This document shows positions 42,162 through 49,861 of a stretch of 64,000 bases of DNA, in pieces. The first letter of the stretch is position 1. Each line of letters begins with the position of its first letter. A program made the translations under genes and the position numbers. The notes beneath the pieces were generated by a model. The model was not told the origin of the DNA. It did not search any database and saw only the letters and a program-made list of their open reading frames with translations. This DNA comes from Sphingobium sp. V4. GTDB lineage: Bacteria > Pseudomonadota > Alphaproteobacteria > Sphingomonadales > Sphingomonadaceae. The DNA lies in the NCBI RefSeq assembly GCF_029590555.1, contig NZ_CP081001.1, forward strand, positions 2,824,001-2,888,000, written 5' to 3'.

Positions 42162-42860
42162 TCACGCCGCGTCGACCAGCACGATCTCACTATCCTCGAT
42201 CGCGGTGACGCGGATCACGTCGAGATCGCTGATCGCGGCGCCGTCACGGGCATTGATGCGGATATCGTCGATCCGGATCGCGCCAGTCGCGGGCACCAGA
42301 TAGGCTTTGCGATCACGGCCGATCGGATATTCGGCGGTTTCGCCGGCCTTGAGCGTCGCGGCGACCACCCGCGCATCAGTGCGGATCGGCAGCGCGTCAT
42401 TGTCATTGTCGTAGCCCGACGCCAGCGTCACGAAATGACCGGAGCGTTCGCCCTTGGGGAAGGGGCGGGCGCCCCAGCTGGGCGCTTCGCCGTCGCGTGT
42501 CGGGATGATCCAGATCTGGAAGATCTTGGTCGTCACATCCTCCAGATTATATTCCGAATGGCGGATGCCCGTGCCCGCGCTCATCACCTGGACGTCGCCC
42601 GCTTCGGTGCGGCCCTTGTTGCCCAGGCTGTCCTGATGGGTGATCGCGCCTTCGCGGACATAAGTGATGATCTCCATGTCGCGATGCGGGTGTGGCGGGA
42701 AGCCGGTCTGGGGCGCGATGGTGTCGTCGTTCCAGACGCGCAAATTGCCCCAGTGCATCCGCTTCGGGTCATGATAGCCCGCGAACGAGAAGTGATGCTT
42801 GGCGTCCAGCCAGCCATGGTTGGCGCCACCGAGGCTGTCGAAAGGGCGAAGTTCGATCAT
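42162..42860 (-). CDS. Pirin family protein (232 aa, YhhW type)
   Basis: Shorter pirin with GFPPHPHRDMEIITYVREGA (metal-binding His), AGDVQVMSAGTGIRHSEYN and IFQIWIIPTR, typical of YhhW-like quercetinase-type pirins. AGGAG lies about eight bases before ATG 42860; an ATG at 42866 is too close to the site. It is divergent from a LysR regulator whose gene starts 124 bases away, the classic layout of a LysR-controlled target. Confidence 0.93.
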   Translation of the reverse strand: MIELRPFDSLGGANHGWLDAKHHFSFAGYHDPKRMHWGNLRVWNDDTIAPQTGFPPHPHRDMEIITYVREGAITHQDSLGNKGRTEAGDVQVMSAGTGIRHSEYNLEDVTTKIFQIWIIPTRDGEAPSWGARPFPKGERSGHFVTLASGYDNDNDALPIRTDARVVAATLKAGETAEYPIGRDRKAYLVPATGAIRIDDIRINARDGAAISDLDVIRVTAIEDSEIVLVDAA

Positions 42861-42983
42861 GTCCATGTCTCCTGTGGGACGCCACCGATGGAATTGGGCG
42901 TCCCTGTTGGAGATCATCTAGACCTTGCCATCTTTCTCGGTCAGAGCGATAAAATCTGTCGAACTGTTCGAGGAAATGGAAAA

Positions 42984-43913
42984 GTGAACAATCCCGGCAC
43001 GCCCACCTTCGACCAGTTGCGCATCTTTTTGGCGATCGTCGAAACGGGCAGCTTCGCCGGGGCAGGGCGCAAGCTCAATCGCGCCGTGTCGGTCATCAGC
43101 TATGGCATCGCCAATCTGGAAGCCCAGCTGGGCCTTACCCTGTTCGAGCGGGAGGGGACCAAGAAACCGCTGCTGACCGTGGCCGGGCGCGCGCTGCTGG
43201 CGGAAGTCCGCGCCATCTCGCACGGAATCGACGGGCTGCGGGCCAAGGTGAAGGGCTTGCTCGACGGGCTGGAGGCGGAGGTCAATCTGGCGGTCGATGT
43301 CATGCTGCCGGCCGAACGACTGGGGAAGGTGCTGCGCGCCTTCGCGAAGCAATTTCCGACGGTGCAGCTGCGCCTCCATGCCGAGGCGCTGGGCGCGATC
43401 GTCGCCATGGTGCTGGACAAGGGCGCGGTGATCGGCCTGTCCGGTCCGCTGTCGGCCGGGGTAGAAGGCATAGAGAGCATGGCGGCCGGATCGGTGCCGA
43501 TGGTGCCCGTCGCCGCACCCGACCATCCGCTGGGTCGGATGGACAGCATCCCCTCCGGCGCGGGGCGCGACCATATCCAGCTGGTGCTGACCGACCGGTC
43601 GCGCTTCACCGAAGGTCAGGATTATTCGGTTTCCAGCCCGAAGACCTGGCGCCTGGCCGATCTGGGCGCGAAACATGCGCTGCTGCGCGAGGGCATCGGC
43701 TGGGGCAATATGCCGCTGCCGATGATCGAGCCGGACCTGGTGGCGGGCACGCTGGTGCGGCTCGCCATGCCCGACCATATCGGCGGCACCTATCGCTTTT
43801 CCGGCATCTGGCGGCGCGATACGCCGCCCGGTCCTGCCGCCTCCTGGCTGCTCGACCAGTTCGTGACGCTGGGCCGGGACGATCGGGAACTGGATGGCAT
43901 GGGCGATGTGTGA
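42984..43913 (+). CDS. LysR-type transcriptional regulator of the pirin region
   Basis: The protein has 309 residues. The N-terminal winged helix-turn-helix (FDQLRIFLAIVETGSFAGAG, then ISYGIANLEAQLGLTLFERE) is followed by a periplasmic-binding-like effector domain. I chose GTG 42984, preceded by GAGGAA about nine bases away; the long open frame upstream is the antisense shadow of the pirin gene. It is divergent from pirin gene 42162 and likely controls it. The 123-base gap should contain the binding site; no clear T-N11-A box was singled out. Confidence 0.9.
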   Translation: MNNPGTPTFDQLRIFLAIVETGSFAGAGRKLNRAVSVISYGIANLEAQLGLTLFEREGTKKPLLTVAGRALLAEVRAISHGIDGLRAKVKGLLDGLEAEVNLAVDVMLPAERLGKVLRAFAKQFPTVQLRLHAEALGAIVAMVLDKGAVIGLSGPLSAGVEGIESMAAGSVPMVPVAAPDHPLGRMDSIPSGAGRDHIQLVLTDRSRFTEGQDYSVSSPKTWRLADLGAKHALLREGIGWGNMPLPMIEPDLVAGTLVRLAMPDHIGGTYRFSGIWRRDTPPGPAASWLLDQFVTLGRDDRELDGMGDV

Positions 43914-43985
43914 TGGCGGCGGCAAGGGATCGGCAACCTTCACGCGGTATCAGCGCCTGATGTTCACTCGCTTCGCTTCCACCCC

Positions 43986-44537
43986 ATGATCCGCCGGCAT
44001 TTCGGCACGCTGCGGGGGCTGGCGCGCCTCGCCCTGTCCTATCCGCAACTGCTGCTGGGCCTGTCCGCCAGTCGCCGGCCCGATCCGCGCCGGGTGACGC
44101 GGCTGGTGTTCGTCTGCCAGGGGAATATCTGTCGCAGCGCCTTCGCCGATGTCGCGGCGCGGCGCGCGGGGCTGCGGGCCGCATCTTTCGGCCTGTCGAC
44201 CACGACCGGGCGGGCCGCCCATCCCCCCGCTATCGCCGCGGCCCAGGATCTGGGTCATGATCTTTCGGACCATCGCGCCATCGACCTGTCCGACTATGTG
44301 CCGGAGCCGGGCGACCTGCTGCTGGCGATGGAAGTGCGGCAATTGCATCGCCTGGCCGCCGATCCGCGCCTGCGGGATCTGCCCCGCCAGCTGCTGGGGC
44401 GCTGGACGTGGCCCATGCTGCCGCATCTGCACGATCCCTATGGGCTGGACGATCGCTATATGGCGCAATGCCTGCGCCGGATCGGCGTGGCGGTCGAACG
44501 GCTGGCGATCAGCTTCCCCGGCGCAAGGCTTTCCTGA
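43986..44537 (+). CDS. Low-molecular-weight protein-tyrosine phosphatase family protein
   Basis: The protein has 183 residues. The P-loop FVCQGNICRS (C-x4-C-R-S, residues 42-51) carries the nucleophilic Cys, and LHDPYG (about 147) the acid Asp. An N-terminal extension of about 38 residues precedes the phosphatase fold. Such enzymes often reverse tyrosine phosphorylation that controls exopolysaccharide export. The gene's last 29 bases overlap the end of the convergent ATP-grasp gene. Confidence 0.88.
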   Translation: MIRRHFGTLRGLARLALSYPQLLLGLSASRRPDPRRVTRLVFVCQGNICRSAFADVAARRAGLRAASFGLSTTTGRAAHPPAIAAAQDLGHDLSDHRAIDLSDYVPEPGDLLLAMEVRQLHRLAADPRLRDLPRQLLGRWTWPMLPHLHDPYGLDDRYMAQCLRRIGVAVERLAISFPGARLS

Positions 44538-45720
44538 CCATCTGCCCCATGTCGCGCAGCCACGGCCGGACATCGCCGGGGGTGAAGACATAGTAGCGCG
44601 CGCGCAGGTCGAAAAAGGCGAGCATATAGCCGATCAGGTCGGCGATCGGACGCCTGCGGAAAAAGGGATCGCCGATCTTGCCGGGGGCCAGCAGCACCCG
44701 CGCCAACCGCTTGGTTTCCGGCACCATGTAGCGCGCGCGCAGGTCGTCGCGCGGCCGGGGCGCCGGGTCCGTCTGCCCCAGTACGGTGCGCCGATAGGCT
44801 TCCCAGGCGAAATGCGCGCCACAGTGCCAGGCAAGCGGCAGGCTGCCCCAGTATCGGCCATTGACCTCCATCAGCCAATAATCCCCCGTGGCGGCATCAT
44901 AACGATATTCCACCATCGCCGGTCCGTCCCAGCCCAGCGCGCGCAGCAGCGTTTCGGACAAGTCCATCTGCGCACCATGCGCCTCCGCCGGTTCCGCCCG
45001 GCACAAGGTCGAAACGCCGCCTTCGGGCGGCCATTCATGCAGGCGGCGATGCTGGAACCGCAAGGTCGCGCGGCCATCCTGCATGTAGAGCATCTGGCCC
45101 AGGCCGACACCTCGGCAATATTGCTGGATCAGCGGCCACCGCCGGATCGACTCATGGCGACGCAGAAGCGCGACCAGCTGATCGGGCGTGCGGACATATT
45201 CGGTCTTGAGCCACTCCAGACCGGCGTCCGCCAGCACCGGCATGATTTCCGGCGGATTGGCCCATTTCGCCACCAACGGATAATGCATGTCGGCGGCGCG
45301 CGCGGTGAAATCCTCGCCCGCCTGCGGCTGCCATGTCTGCGGCACGCGCAGGCCCGCCTGCCCGGCGACCGCCAGCGTGCGGCGCTTGTCGAGCACCTGT
45401 TCCAGCCGGTCAGGCCGGGGTACGAGGATATGGCAATTGCCGATGCGCGCCGGCAAGTCGCCAAGATCGAGCAGGTCATTTTCCGAAATGGCGAAGACGG
45501 CCGCCGCGCCGGTCCGTGCGATTAGGTCGGGCAGCCAGTCGGCCGCCGGTCCCTCCGGCCGCCGCACGACGCCCGCGCAGTGGCGCGATACCGCCGCCAC
45601 CGCCATGGGATCGCGCGCCACCCCATGGACGGGCACGCCATGTCCGCCAAGTTCCCGAACGATCGTCAGGCTGATCGCATTTTCCAGCCCGATGACCAGG
45701 GCGACGGGCCGGGCTGTCAC
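44509..45720 (-). CDS. ATP-grasp family carboxylate-amine ligase-like protein
   Basis: The protein has 403 residues. After a Rossmann-type start (PVALVIGLENAISLTIVREL) the ATP-grasp core is seen as YPLVAKWANPPEIM, LIQQYCRGVG and the metal site in YWLMEVNGRYWGS. Its substrate is unknown. The GTG at 45720 overlaps the deacetylase stop (GTGA), supporting translational coupling. With the deacetylase and phosphatase genes it may form a cell-surface modification unit. Confidence 0.85.
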   Translation of the reverse strand: MTARPVALVIGLENAISLTIVRELGGHGVPVHGVARDPMAVAAVSRHCAGVVRRPEGPAADWLPDLIARTGAAAVFAISENDLLDLGDLPARIGNCHILVPRPDRLEQVLDKRRTLAVAGQAGLRVPQTWQPQAGEDFTARAADMHYPLVAKWANPPEIMPVLADAGLEWLKTEYVRTPDQLVALLRRHESIRRWPLIQQYCRGVGLGQMLYMQDGRATLRFQHRRLHEWPPEGGVSTLCRAEPAEAHGAQMDLSETLLRALGWDGPAMVEYRYDAATGDYWLMEVNGRYWGSLPLAWHCGAHFAWEAYRRTVLGQTDPAPRPRDDLRARYMVPETKRLARVLLAPGKIGDPFFRRRPIADLIGYMLAFFDLRARYYVFTPGDVRPWLRDMGQMVRKALRRGS

Positions 45721-46697
45721 GCAGGAACCAGCCGATGTTCGTAGCGCCATGTCGCCCAGGCCTGCTGCGCCAGCCGCGCGCCCGTCCGCAGTCGGCTCGG
45801 CGCGACGCGCGTCAGCGGACGATGGTCAGCCTCGGCAATGGCGGGGGACAGATCGTGAAAGCCCGCGCCATGCAGTCGCGGAGTGCGCGCGGCCGTCCGG
45901 CAGAGCGCCTCGAACCGGGCCTTTACCGCACCATTAGGCCGCCGCCGATCACGCGAAAGCATCTCGAAACTATGGGTCACGACGACGAAGGCACCATGTC
46001 CCTCGGCTGCCGCGTGACACAGGCCAGCCCGCATTTCCGCCGCCGACATCGCGCAGATCTGGGCAGGACGGAAACCACCCGGCAGATCGGCGATGCCCGA
46101 TACCGGCAGCTCGATCACGCCGTGCATATGCGCCGCCCCAATCTGCGCCGGATCGGCCATGACGCGACATTCCCGGCCGAGATAGGCAGGATTGACGCTG
46201 CTGTCCCAGCGGATACCGATAGCCGCGAGCGCCCGGAGCGTGTCGTCATTGGCGCCGAAATTGCCTGCGCGGAAGGCCGTGATCGCCGGCGCTCCGGCCT
46301 GCTCCAGCAACTGCTTGGCCAGGCCCAGGAGCCTGATCTGGTCGTCCAGCGGGAAATCGCCGATGTTGCGTCCCTGCGTGCCGCCGACCGGAGATTCGCG
46401 CGCCCATGCGAGCCATTCGGTATGAATATGCAACTGCACCTCATGCCCCCGCCCGACGATGCGGTCGACGATGGGCTTGAGGAAATCGGTCCCGAATACC
46501 AGCGCCGGCATGGGATCGAGGAAGAAGACGCCCTTGAGGCCGTGACGATCGAGCATGTCCATCTGCCAGCCGATGCCGACCGCCTGGCCCTGAGCCTCTG
46601 CCCAGATGGACCGGCGCACATTCTCCTCAAGGCCGACGCCCCGCTGATGCAGGGACGAGGAGAGCTCCGTGTCGACAGTGATGAGCAGCGCGGTCAT
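45717..46697 (-). CDS. Polysaccharide deacetylase-like protein
   Basis: The protein has 326 residues and begins MTALLITVDTELSS, with the catalytic-type Asp in TVDTE; VQLHIHTEW supplies the metal His pair and FRAGNFGAN a third motif of the NodB-like fold. FVVVTHSFEM near residue 248 is the last motif. It probably removes acetyl groups from a surface polysaccharide. It lacks a signal peptide, so it may act in the cytoplasm. It is the first gene of a two-gene operon with the ATP-grasp gene. Confidence 0.8.
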   Translation of the reverse strand: MTALLITVDTELSSSLHQRGVGLEENVRRSIWAEAQGQAVGIGWQMDMLDRHGLKGVFFLDPMPALVFGTDFLKPIVDRIVGRGHEVQLHIHTEWLAWARESPVGGTQGRNIGDFPLDDQIRLLGLAKQLLEQAGAPAITAFRAGNFGANDDTLRALAAIGIRWDSSVNPAYLGRECRVMADPAQIGAAHMHGVIELPVSGIADLPGGFRPAQICAMSAAEMRAGLCHAAAEGHGAFVVVTHSFEMLSRDRRRPNGAVKARFEALCRTAARTPRLHGAGFHDLSPAIAEADHRPLTRVAPSRLRTGARLAQQAWATWRYEHRLVPA

Positions 46698-46843
46698 TCA
46701 GCGATCCGGTGAGGTGCGGTTGGTCCGACATAGGCAATGGGCGTTAAGGAGCCGTAATATGTCCTCCATATGTCGAGCGAGCCACAATGCGGAAAGCAAG
46801 TCGCCCTCCTTCGCATCGAGACGCCGCAACGAGCCGCTTTCCT

Positions 46844-47341
46844 TCAACCCAGCAGCGAAAATTCCCCGTAATTGCCCTGAAAGAACAGCAGCGGCCGATC
46901 CGGTCGCTCCACTTCCAGCGCCACCACGCGACCCAGGGCAATATAATGATCGCCCGCTTCGTGCACCGCATCGAGCGTACAGTCGATCCAGGCGACGACG
47001 TCATCCAGGATCGGCGATCCGTGGGCCGACACGCGATGGGCGACTCCGGCGAACTTGTCCTGCCCCGGCCCGGCGATCTGGCGGCAGAGGGGCTGCTGAT
47101 CGCTGGCCAGGACGTTGACGCAGAATTTGCCGACCTTCTGGATGCGCGGCCAGCTACTGGATGTCTTGGCCGGAAAGAAGGCGACCAGCGGCGGGTCGAG
47201 TGATACGGACGTGAAGGAACCGACGACCATGCCGACGGGCCCGCCGTCCGCCTCGACGGCGGTCACGACACAGACTCCGGTCGGATAATGCCCCAGCACG
47301 CGCCGGAACGTCGCACTATCGAAACTGGTTGCCACGCTCAT
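46844..47341 (-). CDS. Flavin reductase family protein
   Basis: The protein has 165 residues. The FMN-binding split barrel is seen in FRRVLGHYPTGVCVVTA, GMVVGSFTSVSLDPPLVAFF and KFCVNVLAS, typical of HpaC/ActVB-like reductases that supply reduced flavin to a monooxygenase. I chose ATG 47341 with GAGGAG about ten bases upstream. No monooxygenase gene is nearby, so its partner is unknown. Confidence 0.92.
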   Translation of the reverse strand: MSVATSFDSATFRRVLGHYPTGVCVVTAVEADGGPVGMVVGSFTSVSLDPPLVAFFPAKTSSSWPRIQKVGKFCVNVLASDQQPLCRQIAGPGQDKFAGVAHRVSAHGSPILDDVVAWIDCTLDAVHEAGDHYIALGRVVALEVERPDRPLLFFQGNYGEFSLLG

Positions 47342-47461
47342 GCCCTGCTTGCTCCTCGGCGGATCATCGCCCTTCCCGCTCCTGCAGCACAGGCGCGTTG
47401 CAAGCGAAAAAGCATGGCGGATCGACAAACCCTATCCGGGCGTCGGCCGATCCGCGGGAAA

Positions 47462-49723
47462 TCAGAGCGCGACCCCCCCCGCCGCCAGCACCGCCAGCGT
47501 CAGCAGTTCGGACGCATTGGAGGACATGGTGGCGATCTGCACCGATTTCTCCATGCCCACCAATATCGGTCCGATCATCGACGTACCGCCCAGTTCACGC
47601 AGCAGCTTGGCCGAGATATTGGCCGATTGCAGCCCCGGCATGACCAGCACATTGGCCGGCCCGGACAGGCGGCTGAACGGATAATTCTTCATGACGGCGG
47701 GATTGAGTGCCGCATCGGGGGTCATTTCGCCTTCATATTCGAAGTCGACGCCCCGTTCGTCCAGTACCTTCGCCGCGTCGCGCACATTGTCGAGGAAGCT
47801 GCCCGGCGGATTGCCGAAATTGGAATAGGAGAGGAAGGCGACCCGCGGATCATGCCCCATGCGGCGGGCGACTGCGACCGTGCCCTCGGCAATGTCCGCC
47901 AGTTCGCTGGCGGAAGGGCGTTCATGCACCGTCGTGTCCGCCAGGAACACCGTCTTGTCCTTTGCCACCATGACATGGATGCCGAAGGGGGTGCGGCCCG
48001 CCGCCGGGTCCATCACCCGCTTCACCTCGCGCAGCGTCTGCGCATAGGGACGGGTCACGCCGGAGATCATGGCGTCGGCAACCCCCATCTTGACCAAAAG
48101 GGTGCCAAAGATGTTGCGATCACGGTTGACCATCCGCTCGCAGTCGCGGCGCAGATGGCCACGGCGCTGAAGGCGCTTGTAGAGCAGGTCGACCATCTCG
48201 GGCACCAGGGGCGAATTGACGCTGTTGTGCAGTTCGAAGCTTTCCGGATCCTGGACGCCCAGTTCCTTGAGCTTGTCCAGAACATGGGCGCGGCCGACCA
48301 GCACCGGGATGCCATAGCCATGCTCGCGGAACTGGATGGCGGCGCGGAGCACCACCTCTTCCTCGGCCTCGGCGAAAACCACGCGCTTGGGATTGGCGCG
48401 GGCGACTTCATAGGCGGTGGTGAGGACGGTCGTAGTGGGGTTGAGACGCGCCTTGAGGGATTGGCGATAGGCCGCCATATCCTCGATCGGCTTCTGGGCC
48501 ACACCCGTCTCCATCGCCGCCTGGGCGACGGCGGCGGGCACCAGTTCCATCAGGCGCGGGTCGAACGGCGCGGGGATGATGTAGTCCGGGCCGAAGCTGT
48601 GCGAACGGCCATAGGCCTTGGCCACTTCCTCCGGCACCTGCTCGCGCGCCAGGTCCGCGATCGCCTTGGCGGCGGCCAGTTTCATCGGCTCGTTGATGCC
48701 GGTCGCGCGCACGTCGAGCGCACCGCGGAAGATGAAGGGGAAGCCCAGCACATTGTTGACCTGGTTCGGGAAATCCGACCGGCCGGTGGCGACGATCGCG
48801 TCCGGCCGTACCGCCTTGGCGTCGGGCGGCAGGATTTCCGGGTCGGGATTGGCCATCGCGAAGATGATCGGCTTGTCGGCCATGGACTTCACCATGTCCT
48901 GCGACATCGCCCCCGCCACAGACAGGCCCAGGAACACGTCTGCGCCCTTGACCGCTTCGGCGAGCGTGCGGGCGTCCGTCCGGACCGCATGGGCCGACTT
49001 CCACTGATTCATGCCCTCGGTGCGACCCTGGTAGATGACGCCCTTGCTGTCGCACATGATGACATTATCGTGCGGCACGCCCAGCGCCTTGATCAGTTCG
49101 GTGCAGGAAATGGAGGCCGCACCGGCGCCGTTCACGACGACCTTCATGTCCTTCATATCACGGCCGGTCAGCATGGCCGCATTGATGACGCCCGCCGCGG
49201 CGATGATCGCGGTGCCATGCTGGTCGTCATGGAAGACCGGGATGTTCATCCGCTCCTTCAGCGTCTGTTCGATGATGAAGCATTCGGGTGCCTTGATGTC
49301 CTCAAGGTTGATACCGCCAAAGCTCGGCTCCATCAGTTCGACCGCATCGATGAAGCGATCGACATCCTCGGTCTTGAGTTCGATGTCGATGCTGTCGACA
49401 TCGGCGAAGCGCTTGAACAGCACCGCCTTGCCCTCCATCACCGGCTTGGACGCCAGCGCGCCGAGATTGCCCAGGCCCAGGATGGCCGTTCCGTTTGAGA
49501 TGACCGCGACCAGATTGCCCTTGGCGGTATAATCATAGGCGGTCGCCGGATCCTCCGCGATCGCCCGCACCGGCACCGCGACGCCCGGAGAGTAGGCCAG
49601 GCTCAGGTCGCGCTGCGTCGCCATCGGCTTCGAAGCGATGATCTCGATCTTGCCGGGCCTGCCCGTCGAGTGGAAGAACAGCGCCTCGCGCTCGGAAAAT
49701 TCCACATTCGATCGATCGGACAT
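47462..49723 (-). CDS. maeB: NADP-dependent malic enzyme with phosphotransacetylase-like C-terminus
   Basis: The protein has 753 residues, the usual MaeB length. The malic domain has FHSTGRPGKIEII and RDLSLAYSPGVAVPV, the NAD(P) fold includes NGTAILGLGNLGALASKP and VNGAGAASISC, and the C-terminal third (from about 430) is the phosphotransacetylase-like regulatory domain. It converts malate to pyruvate with NADPH production in the cytoplasm. It is divergent from mutS. The start is ATG 49723. Confidence 0.95.
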   Translation of the reverse strand: MSDRSNVEFSEREALFFHSTGRPGKIEIIASKPMATQRDLSLAYSPGVAVPVRAIAEDPATAYDYTAKGNLVAVISNGTAILGLGNLGALASKPVMEGKAVLFKRFADVDSIDIELKTEDVDRFIDAVELMEPSFGGINLEDIKAPECFIIEQTLKERMNIPVFHDDQHGTAIIAAAGVINAAMLTGRDMKDMKVVVNGAGAASISCTELIKALGVPHDNVIMCDSKGVIYQGRTEGMNQWKSAHAVRTDARTLAEAVKGADVFLGLSVAGAMSQDMVKSMADKPIIFAMANPDPEILPPDAKAVRPDAIVATGRSDFPNQVNNVLGFPFIFRGALDVRATGINEPMKLAAAKAIADLAREQVPEEVAKAYGRSHSFGPDYIIPAPFDPRLMELVPAAVAQAAMETGVAQKPIEDMAAYRQSLKARLNPTTTVLTTAYEVARANPKRVVFAEAEEEVVLRAAIQFREHGYGIPVLVGRAHVLDKLKELGVQDPESFELHNSVNSPLVPEMVDLLYKRLQRRGHLRRDCERMVNRDRNIFGTLLVKMGVADAMISGVTRPYAQTLREVKRVMDPAAGRTPFGIHVMVAKDKTVFLADTTVHERPSASELADIAEGTVAVARRMGHDPRVAFLSYSNFGNPPGSFLDNVRDAAKVLDERGVDFEYEGEMTPDAALNPAVMKNYPFSRLSGPANVLVMPGLQSANISAKLLRELGGTSMIGPILVGMEKSVQIATMSSNASELLTLAVLAAGGVAL

Positions 49724-49861
49724 CGGGACCACCCATATTTTGGAACAATAAGCCGGCCCTAGCGGCAAGATTATCCTGTGGGCAAGTGCGAGAAGCGCAA
49801 TTTTCCTACCTCTTTCCGAAGCGCTGGTTTCGGCGCGGGGTTCAGGCTATCCGCTTGCCCC

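Noticed and set aside
42117..42983. Long + strand frame leading into the LysR gene
   Set aside because: It is antisense to the pirin gene; LysR homology begins at the GTG at 42984.
47288..49498. 736-codon open frame on the + strand across maeB
   Set aside because: Antisense shadow of a high-GC gene: no motif, no ribosome binding site, and maeB on the other strand is unambiguous.
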